A stretch of DNA of 64,000 nucleotides from an uncultured Oscillospiraceae bacterium. GTDB taxonomy: Bacteria > Bacillota > Clostridia > Oscillospirales > Oscillospiraceae. Below, one piece after another: positions 35,914 to 44,648 of this stretch. The position numbers and the translations under genes are program-made. The stretch is taken from contig CANPYX010000001.1 of NCBI GenBank assembly GCA_947588955.1, positions 1 through 64,000 on the forward strand, read 5' to 3'. Within the stretch, counting starts at the first letter, position 1. Every line of letters starts with the position of its first letter. The notes below the pieces were generated by a model that saw nothing but the letters and a program-made list of their open reading frames with translations, did no database searches and had not been told where the DNA came from.

Positions 35914-35942
35914 TACTAATATTCAATAAAAAAAGCCATTCG

Positions 35943-36040
35943 CGGCGGTCTTTTTCGCGTCATGCTGCGTCAGCCGCCTTGGAAATACATACAGTATTCC
36001 CTGCGGCGCCTTCCTTGCCTGACACGAAAAATCCCCGCCG
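35943..36040. repeat. 98-bp imperfect palindrome (MITE-like or structured RNA)
   Basis: Two ~47-nt arms meet near 35991. Paired blocks are CGGCGG (35943) with CCGCCG (36035), TTTTTCG (35951) with CGAAAAA (36025), GTCA (35959) with TGAC (36020), GCCGCC with GGCGGC-like bases, and GGAAATAC with GTATTCC at the tip. The left end overlaps a weak terminator-like hairpin (35930-35937 with 35947-35955) for the GH3 operon. It sits between convergent operons and holds no convincing gene. Confidence 0.6.
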
Positions 36041-36095
36041 CTCGGTGTCTTCTTTTAATTGAATAAGTATAACACTTCTGTCTGCCGCGTATAGA

Positions 36096-36131
36096 ATGCC
36101 CCCGCCTTGCGTAAAAACAAGGCGGGGGCAT
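36096..36131 (-). terminator. Terminator of the leftward GH78 operon
   Basis: A perfect 14-bp GC-rich stem (36096-36109 with 36118-36131, ATGCCCCCGCC) lies 28 nt past the GH78 stop. The T-tract on the minus strand is short. Confidence 0.7.
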
Positions 36132-36159
36132 CGTTTCGTATTACATGTATTCCCAGTCA

Positions 36160-38796
36160 TTACATCCTGTGCTCCCCCGGTCCCAGCGTGAACCGGCGTC
36201 CGTCCGGGAGCGTAATGTCCGCGCTTGCGTTGGAGGGGATTCGGAAAGTGTAGGTTATCTCACCGTTTTCTCCATATCTCCACGCGCTGACGATTTCCCC
36301 CAGGGGCGAGAGATACCTGGCCTCGGCGTGGCCCAAAAGGGGCGAGGGCTTGGGTGCGAGGGTAAGCGCTCCATTTTCTATACGAATCCCGCAGACATCG
36401 GAGAAAAGCCAGCCGCAGACGGCGCCCTTGGAGTAGTGGTTGAGAGACGCCTTCACCTCGCCCTTTTCATTGATCCCGTCCCACTCCTCCCAGACGGTAG
36501 TGGCGCCGCGTCGCACCTCGTAGAGCCAGCCGGGGCACGTGTCCTGGAGCAACAGCCTGTACGCCGTGTCCGTGTACCCGTACTCCGTCAGCACCGGCAG
36601 GAGGGCCGGCGTGGAAAGAAAGCCGGTGTTCAGATGGTATCCGCATTTTATGACCAGATCGTTCAGATCCGCCGCCGCACGGCGCTTCTCCTCCTCGCTC
36701 AGAAGGTCAAAGTCAATGGCCCGAACGTACTCCGCCTGACGGTCCGAGCGTATCGCTCCATCCGGCGCGGTGAGGAACCGGTAGGCGTTTTTTGCACCCT
36801 CGCCGGTTTTCGCGTACTTTTCCGCATTCTCGTCCTCTCCCAGCACCGCGGAAATCTCAGAGAGGAGCATTCCGGAATGGGAGTAATACGCCGTGGCGAT
36901 CCTGCTCTGGACTGTCTTCATCAGCGCAACGGAATCCGTGTCCGGCTCACACCACTCGCCGTAGTCCGTACCCTTCTCGATGGTGTAAGCGGCGTAGGGG
37001 TTGCTTTTGTCGGATCCGGAGCCGGCAAACTTTTTCAGCATCTCCCGCAGTGCCTCCGGGGACATACTCTTCAGCATATCCCGGTACTCCTCCGGGATGG
37101 CATCCATGTCCACGGAGACGGCGGTCTCCATCTTGTCGGCGCGGCTTTGGAGATAGCCGTACCAGCGGCACATCATCTCGTAGTTCTCCGCCAACATTCG
37201 CCTGTCTCCCAAACGCCTGTACAGCGCCAGTGGCACCAGAATGGAGGCATCCCCCCAGCCCACGGACCCGGCCAAAAGACCTGTGGTAAAGGAGGGGCGC
37301 TTATTCCGTGGGGCTATGTTCTCCACCCGCCCGTCCGGATACTGGCAGACTCTGCATTCCCCCAGCCACTTGCGTATCACGGCCGCGCAATCCATGAGAT
37401 ATAGTCCAGTATCGATAAATACGCCCATATCCCCGGTCCATGCCGCCCGTTCCCGGGTGGGACAGTCCGTTGGCACATCGCAGAAGTTGGACTTCATGCT
37501 CCAGAGGGTGTTCTCCACCAACTTATTGACATCCTCATTGCCACAGGTAAAGAAGCCGGTGCGCTCCATGTCTGAGTAGACAGCGATGGCGGTGAACTGA
37601 GCATTTGATAAGTCAATGTCCGTCTCCACTTTGGCGTAGCGGAAACCCCAGATGGAGAATTTCGTCTTATAATGGTTGATGCCCTCACGGCATGTGTAAA
37701 TCACCTGCTGGCGGATGCCGCCCTCCTGATGGCGCGGGCGCTGCTGGAAATTTTCCTGGGTAAAGTTCCCGTTCTCATCCAGCGTCTCCCCACAGGTCAG
37801 CGTAACGGTCTGCCCCGCCTGGGCAGTCAGGGTAAACTCTATGTACCCAGCCAAATTCTGACCGAAGTCCAGCACCCGTTCACCGTTTGGCGTGGTGATA
37901 AGCTTTCCCTCGAATCTCTCATGCTCCGTTACCGGGACGCAGTTGGAGGCGCAGAGGTTGTACGTTCCGTAATCTCTCACCTTCACGCTATGAAAGCCCG
38001 AAAGCTCCTCAAGCCGCGCATCCACCACCTCGCCCTGCTGCATATCGTCCATGCGTATGGGTCCGCGTTGGGTCGCTTCCCAGCTCTCATCGGACAGGCA
38101 GACCGGCTCACCATCGACCTCCAGCTGGAGCCACAGGGCCACGTCCTCGCCGAAAAGATTTCTCTCCCCGTCCACGCCGGAGCAGCTTCGGTACCAGCCG
38201 TCGCCGAGGATAACAAGGATCTCGTTCTCTCCCTCCCGCAGAAGGGACCCCACGTCGTAGGTCTGGACAAAAAGGCGCTCCGAATAGCTGGATGAACCGG
38301 GAGCAAGGGCAAAATCCCCCACCCGTGTTCTGTTGAGCCACACCTCATAAAGCCCGTGGCAGGTCACGTAGAGCCGCGCCTGCCGATCCTTCCCTTCCAC
38401 CGTGAAGCTCTTTTTCAGGTAGCTTGCGGGCTTGTGCTCCTCCGGGTCACGCTCGATCTCAGGGTCGATCCAAAGCGCCTTAAAGTCTCTCTTTTCCAGA
38501 AGACCCATCTCAAAGAATGCCTCGCCGCTCCACTCTCCGGGTTCTCCGTTTTCGTCCCAGAGCCGCACCTGCCATCTGACCCGGTCACGGCTGTGAAGCG
38601 TGCCGTCAAAAGGTACACGCATATCGGAGCTTTCTACCATGCCGCTGTCCCAGATCTGCGCACCGTTTTGAAACGCCCGAATCTCATAGGCAGTCTGCCT
38701 CTCCCCGCCCTCACAAAGCCACGTTAGCTCCGGCATACGGATATCTATGCCAACAGGATTTGTCATGTACTCCGTTTTCAGCATTTTTGCCGTCAT
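36160..38796 (-). CDS. GH78 alpha-L-rhamnosidase
   Basis: 878 residues. The domain order is that of GH78: N-terminal FN3-like domain (NPVGIDIRMPELTW), two beta domains (GDGWYRSCSGVDGERNLFGE), an (alpha/alpha)6 barrel and a C-terminal beta domain (GAVCGWLFSDVCGI). The catalytic segment is DCPTRERAAWTGDMGVF, with the DCPTRE acid and WTGD typical of active alpha-L-rhamnosidases. It cleaves terminal alpha-rhamnose from rhamnogalacturonan or flavonoid glycosides. Start at 38796 is preferred because GGAG then lies 9 nt upstream; ATGs at 38805 and 38802 are too close to it. Confidence 0.93.
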   Translation of the reverse strand: MTAKMLKTEYMTNPVGIDIRMPELTWLCEGGERQTAYEIRAFQNGAQIWDSGMVESSDMRVPFDGTLHSRDRVRWQVRLWDENGEPGEWSGEAFFEMGLLEKRDFKALWIDPEIERDPEEHKPASYLKKSFTVEGKDRQARLYVTCHGLYEVWLNRTRVGDFALAPGSSSYSERLFVQTYDVGSLLREGENEILVILGDGWYRSCSGVDGERNLFGEDVALWLQLEVDGEPVCLSDESWEATQRGPIRMDDMQQGEVVDARLEELSGFHSVKVRDYGTYNLCASNCVPVTEHERFEGKLITTPNGERVLDFGQNLAGYIEFTLTAQAGQTVTLTCGETLDENGNFTQENFQQRPRHQEGGIRQQVIYTCREGINHYKTKFSIWGFRYAKVETDIDLSNAQFTAIAVYSDMERTGFFTCGNEDVNKLVENTLWSMKSNFCDVPTDCPTRERAAWTGDMGVFIDTGLYLMDCAAVIRKWLGECRVCQYPDGRVENIAPRNKRPSFTTGLLAGSVGWGDASILVPLALYRRLGDRRMLAENYEMMCRWYGYLQSRADKMETAVSVDMDAIPEEYRDMLKSMSPEALREMLKKFAGSGSDKSNPYAAYTIEKGTDYGEWCEPDTDSVALMKTVQSRIATAYYSHSGMLLSEISAVLGEDENAEKYAKTGEGAKNAYRFLTAPDGAIRSDRQAEYVRAIDFDLLSEEEKRRAAADLNDLVIKCGYHLNTGFLSTPALLPVLTEYGYTDTAYRLLLQDTCPGWLYEVRRGATTVWEEWDGINEKGEVKASLNHYSKGAVCGWLFSDVCGIRIENGALTLAPKPSPLLGHAEARYLSPLGEIVSAWRYGENGEITYTFRIPSNASADITLPDGRRFTLGPGEHRM

Positions 38797-38830
38797 ATAC
38801 ATCATCTCCTATGATCAAATCGTTTGAGCA

Positions 38831-39730
38831 TTAAGTTATGCTCTCTTTCGTCTGGTCGATGCGCCGCTCCGCCTCCCGAAAGTACCGTTCATAGGCCCGT
38901 GTCAGAAGCTTATTGTACCGCTGTTCCGGCTCCTCAGAGGACGGTCTTTGAAAGGAATAGGCCCCGTTCACCTTCCAATATACAAAAAGCCCGATTTTTA
39001 CGGCGTCCTTGGGACAGCTCTGGGCACAGCGCATGCACATGAGGCATTTTCCGCCAAATTTGATCTTACCGTCCTTCTCCATACGGATGTTCCCGGCGGG
39101 GCACTCCCGGACGCATTTGCCGCAGCGGACGCAATCTTCCGTCACGGTGTAGAGCCGTCCGTTGAGCCTGCCGCCCCAGTGCTCACACCGCATGAGAGAG
39201 GCGATGAGGGAACCGAAAGGCACGGACCTTGGCAGACGTGGGGCACCGCAGGAAAGTTCCGCCGCGTCCAGAGGGATGAGATCCCGGGCGGTCGTCAGCA
39301 TTCTCCATGCCATGGTATCGGAGTGACGGAAGATGATGTTGTAGGGCATGACGTAGTGGTATTCGCTCCGCGCCGCGTATCCCCGCCTGCGCAGGAGTCT
39401 TATGAGCTTTAGGGAGGACACATCGTTGAGCCGCAACGGCTCGCCGGAGGTCTTGAGTAGGAATACGGGCTTAGTCTCCCTTTGCGCGGGCAGAAGGCGG
39501 GCGAAGCGGAGAATGTTTGCCGGTGCGTTAAAGGCGTGGACCGGGTAGGCAATGCCCAAGATGTCGCAGTCATTGATCTGACGCGCCATCTGCCCCGGCA
39601 GACCGGAGTTTAGTCCGTCCAGAGAGTGCTCTGAGACAGTGTGGCCCAGATCATGGAGGGCACCGGCGAAGGCGTGAGTCAAAAGCGCGGTGTTGCCGGT
39701 ACCGCTGAAGAAGCATATCATGATTTTCAT
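38831..39730 (-). CDS. EFR1-type flavodoxin-ferredoxin fusion protein
   Basis: 299 residues. Residues about 1-150 are a flavodoxin-like fold with the FMN loop FFSGTGNT. Residues about 185-245 hold two [4Fe-4S] ferredoxin motifs, CVRCGKCVRECP and CLMCMRCAQSCP. Proteins of this EFR1 group are common in anaerobic Clostridia and presumably move electrons to an unknown partner. Its start overlaps the SDR stop by four nucleotides (ATGA), so the two are translated together and probably act together. Confidence 0.87.
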   Translation of the reverse strand: MKIMICFFSGTGNTALLTHAFAGALHDLGHTVSEHSLDGLNSGLPGQMARQINDCDILGIAYPVHAFNAPANILRFARLLPAQRETKPVFLLKTSGEPLRLNDVSSLKLIRLLRRRGYAARSEYHYVMPYNIIFRHSDTMAWRMLTTARDLIPLDAAELSCGAPRLPRSVPFGSLIASLMRCEHWGGRLNGRLYTVTEDCVRCGKCVRECPAGNIRMEKDGKIKFGGKCLMCMRCAQSCPKDAVKIGLFVYWKVNGAYSFQRPSSEEPEQRYNKLLTRAYERYFREAERRIDQTKESIT

Positions 39731-41244
39731 GGATTTTTTCTATACCCCGCGCTGAAATCGTCATTGAAATAGTAGAGCCAATCCTCGTCCGGGCTGTGAC
39801 TGTCGTACCAGACCTGGGCCAGAAACCGGTCCTTTTTGGCCAGGCGGTCGAAGTCCCAACGGTAATCGGTATAACCGGGGTTTGGCCAATGACCCGCCAG
39901 AACGGTGTACCCGCGCATCCGGAAACGGTTACCGTCCGAATCCTCCCAGGTGAGTCTGTCATAAAGGCCGCCGGCCTCGGACAGAAGGCGGCCGCCGCGC
40001 AATTTGGCAAGGCTGGAAAGCTCGGGCAGGCCCACCTCGCCTGCAGGGTCGAAACCCAGGTCCACAAGGCGTGCGTTTTGCGGATTCAGAAGGCTTTTTA
40101 CGGTTTCCGTGTCCTCCGAGAGGATCCGGAAGCAGCTCCAGCCGTGTTCGATGGCATCGTAGGCCTCCGGGGAGCCGAAATAGGCCGTGAGACGTGCCCT
40201 GTCGTCGTGGGCGCGCCAGTACCGGGGGCTGTTGGGGTCACGGAAAAGGCGCTCCAAAACCAGCTTCTTGATAAACTGTCTTGGCACCAGCCGGCCCAAC
40301 CTCAGATAGGGTTGTTTCCTTTTGATCTGCGTCCAGAAGTCCGCCGTGGTTTGTACCTGATAGCGGAAAAGATTTTGGAGAGCGTCGCCGTCATAGAACC
40401 ATACGCCGTGAAAATTCCGAAGAGCGTTATAATCCGGCTCGAAGAAGTTCCGGAGGCCGCCGCCGATGAGGGAGAAGCCGTGATGGAGTACGTCGTACCC
40501 CGTGGCGCGGTTGTCCGGACCGCCGCCGATGTTGAAGACGCGGTTCCAGAATTGTTCGCCCATCTCGTTCTCCTGCTCCGTGTCTTTCCTGATGATATTG
40601 GCGATAAGGCGGCCGGAGTCCTCCGCCGTAACCCACTCCAGCGGCGTGTTGAGCACGGTGTGGAAAAGAAGGCCGTCGCTCAGGTTGTCCCGCAGGAGCC
40701 GGTCATGGAGCATGGCGGTCTGGCGCAGGACAGCCCATTTTTTGATTCCGCTCTCCAGCACCCGCCGCTCGCCCCGCAGCTTTGTCAGGGCATAGAGGTC
40801 GAAGGGGCTGACGGCCAGCGGGTCTCCCACCCGGCCCCAGGGGTGAGCCTCGGTCCGGTGGCCGTAGAGGGCCACGGTGGAGATGTGGATGAGCTTCGGC
40901 TGGCGCTCCTGGGCCTCGATGGCTGAGCACAGGCAGTCCACGCCCCTCTCGTTGCATTCAAGAGCCAGGTCCGGTCGTTTGTCGCTGAGCGGCGGGATCA
41001 CAGAGGCCATATTCACCACCCAGTCCGCGCCGGAGACGAGTTTATCACAGGTCTCGCGCTCCGAGAGACTTCCGGAAACATATTCTACACGCTCCGCATC
41101 GTTTTTGCAAAGCTTTTTTACCTCCGAGGTCCTTCTGTCCCCCGGCAGGATCAGAAGCCGGAGGCATAAATCCGGGATCCTGAGAAGTTCACGCAAGGCC
41201 TGGATGCCCATGTTTCCCGTTACGCCTGTAAGCGTGGCAATCAT
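39727..41244 (-). CDS. NAD-dependent epimerase/dehydratase with long C-terminal domain
   Basis: 505 residues. The first ~280 form an extended SDR: nucleotide-binding TGVTGNMGIQALREL, the acidic clamp region, STVALYG and the active-site Tyr in DLYALTKLRGE (YxxxK). The remaining ~220 residues contain PRYWRAHDDRARLTAYFGSP and are not part of a standard SDR; I cannot name them. It is coupled to the EFR1 protein downstream, suggesting a redox step on a sugar or small molecule. TAGGGGATGAATAT precedes the ATG. Confidence 0.78.
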   Translation of the reverse strand: MIATLTGVTGNMGIQALRELLRIPDLCLRLLILPGDRRTSEVKKLCKNDAERVEYVSGSLSERETCDKLVSGADWVVNMASVIPPLSDKRPDLALECNERGVDCLCSAIEAQERQPKLIHISTVALYGHRTEAHPWGRVGDPLAVSPFDLYALTKLRGERRVLESGIKKWAVLRQTAMLHDRLLRDNLSDGLLFHTVLNTPLEWVTAEDSGRLIANIIRKDTEQENEMGEQFWNRVFNIGGGPDNRATGYDVLHHGFSLIGGGLRNFFEPDYNALRNFHGVWFYDGDALQNLFRYQVQTTADFWTQIKRKQPYLRLGRLVPRQFIKKLVLERLFRDPNSPRYWRAHDDRARLTAYFGSPEAYDAIEHGWSCFRILSEDTETVKSLLNPQNARLVDLGFDPAGEVGLPELSSLAKLRGGRLLSEAGGLYDRLTWEDSDGNRFRMRGYTVLAGHWPNPGYTDYRWDFDRLAKKDRFLAQVWYDSHSPDEDWLYYFNDDFSAGYRKNP

Positions 41245-41277
41245 ATATTCATCCCCTATTCAAATAGGAAAGTCTTT

Positions 41278-41311
41278 CCAAAGTGGACAGCCCCAGGGCC
41301 GCCCACTTTGG
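41278..41311 (-). terminator. Hairpin after the GH2 gene
   Basis: A 9-bp stem (41278-41286 with 41303-41311, CCAAAGTGG) with a GC-rich interior lies between the GH2 stop and the SDR start. The T-tract is weak, so it may only partly separate the two groups. Confidence 0.5.
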
Positions 41312-41317
41312 ATGTGC

Positions 41318-43648
41318 TTACTGTACTTCAAAAACTTTCTCTGCTGTAAGGCCGGAGAGGGACCGAACCCGGATGGTCAAAGTGGGACCCTCGGGGATTA
41401 GAACCGCCATAGCCCGGCCGTAGTGACTGGGGAATGTGGAACCTAAGTAGGACAGTTCCGACTTGGGGCAGGCGCTTCCGAAAGCCAGCAGACGTCCGCC
41501 CGACAGCTCCACAGTCAGATTTTCGTCGGCGTTGGCCTCGATTTGGCCGTTCGAGTCCACGATGTCAACCCGGATATAGACCGGCTTGCCGGCGTGCGGG
41601 GCTTCCTCGGGAGTGATGCGCAGACGGAGCTCCCCTTCCGCAGAGCGGAGCACCGTCCGGCCCGTCTCCGCGCCGTTTACATATGTCACGGCCGTCAGCT
41701 CTCCGGGGGCGTAGGGGAGCCGGAAGGAGGACAGGTAATCCGTGACCGGCTTCCGACCCAGGCCGACGCCGTTCAGAAGAAGCTCGGCCTCCTGCGCGGC
41801 GGTGTAGACCTCAACCTCTGCCGTGTTGCCCTCACAACCACGCCATGACCAGCTGGGGATGGCGTTGGTGCCCCGCCAGGTGGAAACGGCCGGCTCGACA
41901 CCGGGATGGTTTACAGGCCGGACGCCGATGTAAGGTGTTTTCCGCTTCTCAAAAACTGCGGCGGTAAATCCCGCTTCAGCGGTGTCGTCTCCCAGGATAT
42001 CCAGGGCCCCGGCCTCCGCCAGGAGCCAAGGATAGGGCTTGCCGAAGCCGAATTCGCTTCTGTCCCAGACCCAGGCGCCGATACCAACTTCGCCCAGATA
42101 GTCCCAGGCGGTCCACATGAAGTCGCCAATCAAAAAAGGATACTTTTCCACCATAGTCCAGTTGGAGGCAATGTTCTGTGGGAATGTCTCACTGCCCACG
42201 ATTACCCGATTCGGGTGCTCGTCGCACTCCAGCGGGTATCGGCTTTGGCCGTAATTATACCCGGCAATATCCACCGTATCCAGCGTTTTGGCGGAAACGG
42301 CCTCCACCTCCGGTCTGGCTGAGGCGGCGTTCATATGTTCACCGCTGGCCATAGCCAACTTATTGTAATCCTCGCTGCTGATGGTGGAAAAGTCCTCCTT
42401 GGGCCGATCCTCTCCGCCAAAGGCGCCGGCGCCCAATTTTGCCATCATCACCAATGCAAGATTCAGTCCCACAGTGGTGGGCCTGGTAGGATCCAGCCGG
42501 TGGAATGTGTCCACCAGCTCACGGGCAAGCTCATTCCCCCGGTCCTCGGCGGGCTCCGTCACCTCGTTTCCGATGGAATAGAGGGTCACGCATGGGTGGT
42601 TCCGGTCCCGGCGGACAGTGCTCTCCATGTCCCGGTGCCAATTGGCCTCAAAGTCAAGAGCGTAGTCGTGGGGATTCTTGGGGTTGTACCACATGTCCCA
42701 CATTTCGTCCATGACATACATACCCAACCTGTCGCAGGCCTCCAGCAACCAGGGCGAGGTAGGATTATGGGCAGAGCGGATGGCGTTGAAGCCCCATTTC
42801 TTGAGGAGTTTGACTTTCCGCTCCTCCGCCTCATACCAGGTGGCGGCCCCCAGAAGGCCGTTGTCGTGGTGGACACACCCGCCGCGCAACAGGGTCTCCT
42901 GACCGTTGATGAAGAGGCCCTTTGTGCTCCACTCGATCTTTCGGATGCCGAAGGACACGTCATAGGTATCCACCGTCTCCCCCGCTTTACTCAGGGTGAC
43001 ACGGCAGGTATACAGGTCCGGGTGCTCCGCGCTCCAGAGGCGGGCGTCGGGGATGGCGAGCTCCGCTTTCGCGCCGGCACCGGAGGCGACGACAGTATCG
43101 TTGTAGATTATGTCAACTGTAATCTCGCCCTGGCCGCAGATCTCTGTCTCTACGGCAATGACAGCGGGGTCATAGCTCAGGGTTGTGACGCGGACGCCCT
43201 CGGGGACGATGTAGTCCCGCTCCCCGGTCCACAGCCACACGGGCCGATAGATGCCGGCGCCGGAGTACCAGCGGGTGTTGGGGGTCTCGGAGTTGTCAAC
43301 GGTGACCCGCAGAGTGTTCTCCCCCGGCAGGACCTTCCCCGTCAGATCTGCCCAGAAGGGCGCGTAGCCGTAGGCGCAGGAGGCAGCCGGTTCTCCGTTC
43401 AAAAGAACCTCCGCCTTCCGGTATACGCCGCCGAACTGGAGGAGCACGGACTTGCCGCACAGCTCCGCTCCGTCGAAGGCCTTTTCATACACATATTTGC
43501 CGCCCGCGAAGTAGGCACCGCCGGAGCCGGACTTCTCCTCCGCCCGTCTGGGTTCCTCCAACTGGGCGTCATGGGGCAGATCGATCCTCCGGGGCACACT
43601 GCCCTCCCGGGCGAAGGTCCAGTTTTTGTTAAAATCCGTTCTTGTCAT
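41318..43648 (-). CDS. Glycoside hydrolase family 2, beta-galactosidase type
   Basis: 776 residues. Sandwich domain (DLPHDAQLEEP, TRWYSGAGIYRPVWL), Ig-like domain and TIM barrel (LLRGGCVHHDNGLLGAAT) with acid/base Glu362 (SIGNEVTEP) and nucleophile Glu487 (VGSETFP). It is a close paralogue of the enzyme at 820-3084, with the same motifs in the same order. AAGGAGACTGAC precedes the ATG. One nucleotide separates it from the esterase gene; last gene of the GH5-like/GH43/esterase/GH2 group. Confidence 0.9.
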   Translation of the reverse strand: MTRTDFNKNWTFAREGSVPRRIDLPHDAQLEEPRRAEEKSGSGGAYFAGGKYVYEKAFDGAELCGKSVLLQFGGVYRKAEVLLNGEPAASCAYGYAPFWADLTGKVLPGENTLRVTVDNSETPNTRWYSGAGIYRPVWLWTGERDYIVPEGVRVTTLSYDPAVIAVETEICGQGEITVDIIYNDTVVASGAGAKAELAIPDARLWSAEHPDLYTCRVTLSKAGETVDTYDVSFGIRKIEWSTKGLFINGQETLLRGGCVHHDNGLLGAATWYEAEERKVKLLKKWGFNAIRSAHNPTSPWLLEACDRLGMYVMDEMWDMWYNPKNPHDYALDFEANWHRDMESTVRRDRNHPCVTLYSIGNEVTEPAEDRGNELARELVDTFHRLDPTRPTTVGLNLALVMMAKLGAGAFGGEDRPKEDFSTISSEDYNKLAMASGEHMNAASARPEVEAVSAKTLDTVDIAGYNYGQSRYPLECDEHPNRVIVGSETFPQNIASNWTMVEKYPFLIGDFMWTAWDYLGEVGIGAWVWDRSEFGFGKPYPWLLAEAGALDILGDDTAEAGFTAAVFEKRKTPYIGVRPVNHPGVEPAVSTWRGTNAIPSWSWRGCEGNTAEVEVYTAAQEAELLLNGVGLGRKPVTDYLSSFRLPYAPGELTAVTYVNGAETGRTVLRSAEGELRLRITPEEAPHAGKPVYIRVDIVDSNGQIEANADENLTVELSGGRLLAFGSACPKSELSYLGSTFPSHYGRAMAVLIPEGPTLTIRVRSLSGLTAEKVFEVQ

Positions 43649-43649
43649 G

Positions 43650-44648
43650 TCAGTCTCCTTTCCCGTTCAGCATTCTGTCAAGCCAGGTGAGAGCCAGTTC
43701 CGGCCACACCCGGACCTCCTCACTGGGCTCGTCCTTCGGCATGTTCTCCAAAGACATATGGGACAGGTCCTCAAATGCCTTTTTCGTCTCCTCCGGCAGA
43801 GGCAGCTCCCCGCTCCGGACGGCGTTCACTAGGTACCCCATGATGTTGGCACAGTGACTGTCGCCATAGCGGTGCTCCGCCCAGCGATCATCCGCCAGGG
43901 ACAGCCCGTGGCGGCCATAGGAAAAGAGGTGCAGGGCGTGGGGCACGCCGTGTTCCTGGAGGGCCCCGGCCATCAGCAGGCTGTTCTCCACCGGCACCAA
44001 CTCGTCGGTGATGGTCTGCCAGAGAAAGACAGGCGGGGTTTTGTCGGTGACGTGCTTCTCCAGGGACCAGTAGTCCAAGAGCTCCCGGGCCTCACCGTCC
44101 TGCCGGTCGTAGATGTCCTGGCCCAGGAGGTGCCGGAAGGAGTCCTGGTGGGCGTGCTCACCGCTGGTGATTACCGGGTAAGACAAAATCGCCGCGTCCG
44201 GCCGAGCGGAGATATCCTTATAGGCGGGGTTCGTATCCTCCGCGTCCTCCCAGTGGACGCAGACGCTCCCGCACAGGTGGGCCCCGGCGGAGAAACCGCA
44301 GAGCACAAGCCGCCCCGGATTCACCCGGTATTCTCCCGCCCGGGCCCGGATGAGCCGGATGGCCCGGGCCAGCTCCCGCAGGGGCAGTTCTCGAAGTGGC
44401 TCGGCACAGAACAGGTTGGTGCTGTAGGTCAGCACGAAAGTCTGGTATCCGGCCTCGTAGAACCGATCAGCCACCAGCTCCCCCTCCGAGGGGGCTACCA
44501 TGGCGTAGCCGCCCCCGGGCACCACCAAGACGCAGGGCCGCACGGTGTCGTTCTCGTGGATGTAGGGCACCACGTCCGGCCGGAAGCCGAAGGCCATAGA
44601 ATAGCTGTACTCGGACTCGTCAAAGAGCTTTACAGGTTCGTATTTCAT
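43650..44648 (-). CDS. Alpha/beta hydrolase, acetyl-esterase type
   Basis: 332 residues, no signal peptide. The oxyanion loop GGGY (45-48), nucleophile Ser120 in GFSAGAH, Asp in TDELVPVENS and His in YGRHGLSLAD give a full triad like that of acetyl-xylan or carbohydrate esterases. It probably deacetylates imported oligosaccharides before GH2/GH43 action. The start at 44648 follows GGAGGACTACCA and overlaps the GH43 stop (ATGA). Confidence 0.85.
   Translation of the reverse strand: MKYEPVKLFDESEYSYSMAFGFRPDVVPYIHENDTVRPCVLVVPGGGYAMVAPSEGELVADRFYEAGYQTFVLTYSTNLFCAEPLRELPLRELARAIRLIRARAGEYRVNPGRLVLCGFSAGAHLCGSVCVHWEDAEDTNPAYKDISARPDAAILSYPVITSGEHAHQDSFRHLLGQDIYDRQDGEARELLDYWSLEKHVTDKTPPVFLWQTITDELVPVENSLLMAGALQEHGVPHALHLFSYGRHGLSLADDRWAEHRYGDSHCANIMGYLVNAVRSGELPLPEETKKAFEDLSHMSLENMPKDEPSEEVRVWPELALTWLDRMLNGKGD

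Noticed and set aside
35960-36160. Small minus-strand protein (about 66 codons)
   Set aside because: Most of the frame lies inside the palindrome and the GH78 terminator, with no ribosome binding site. The coding-like look comes from the repeat.
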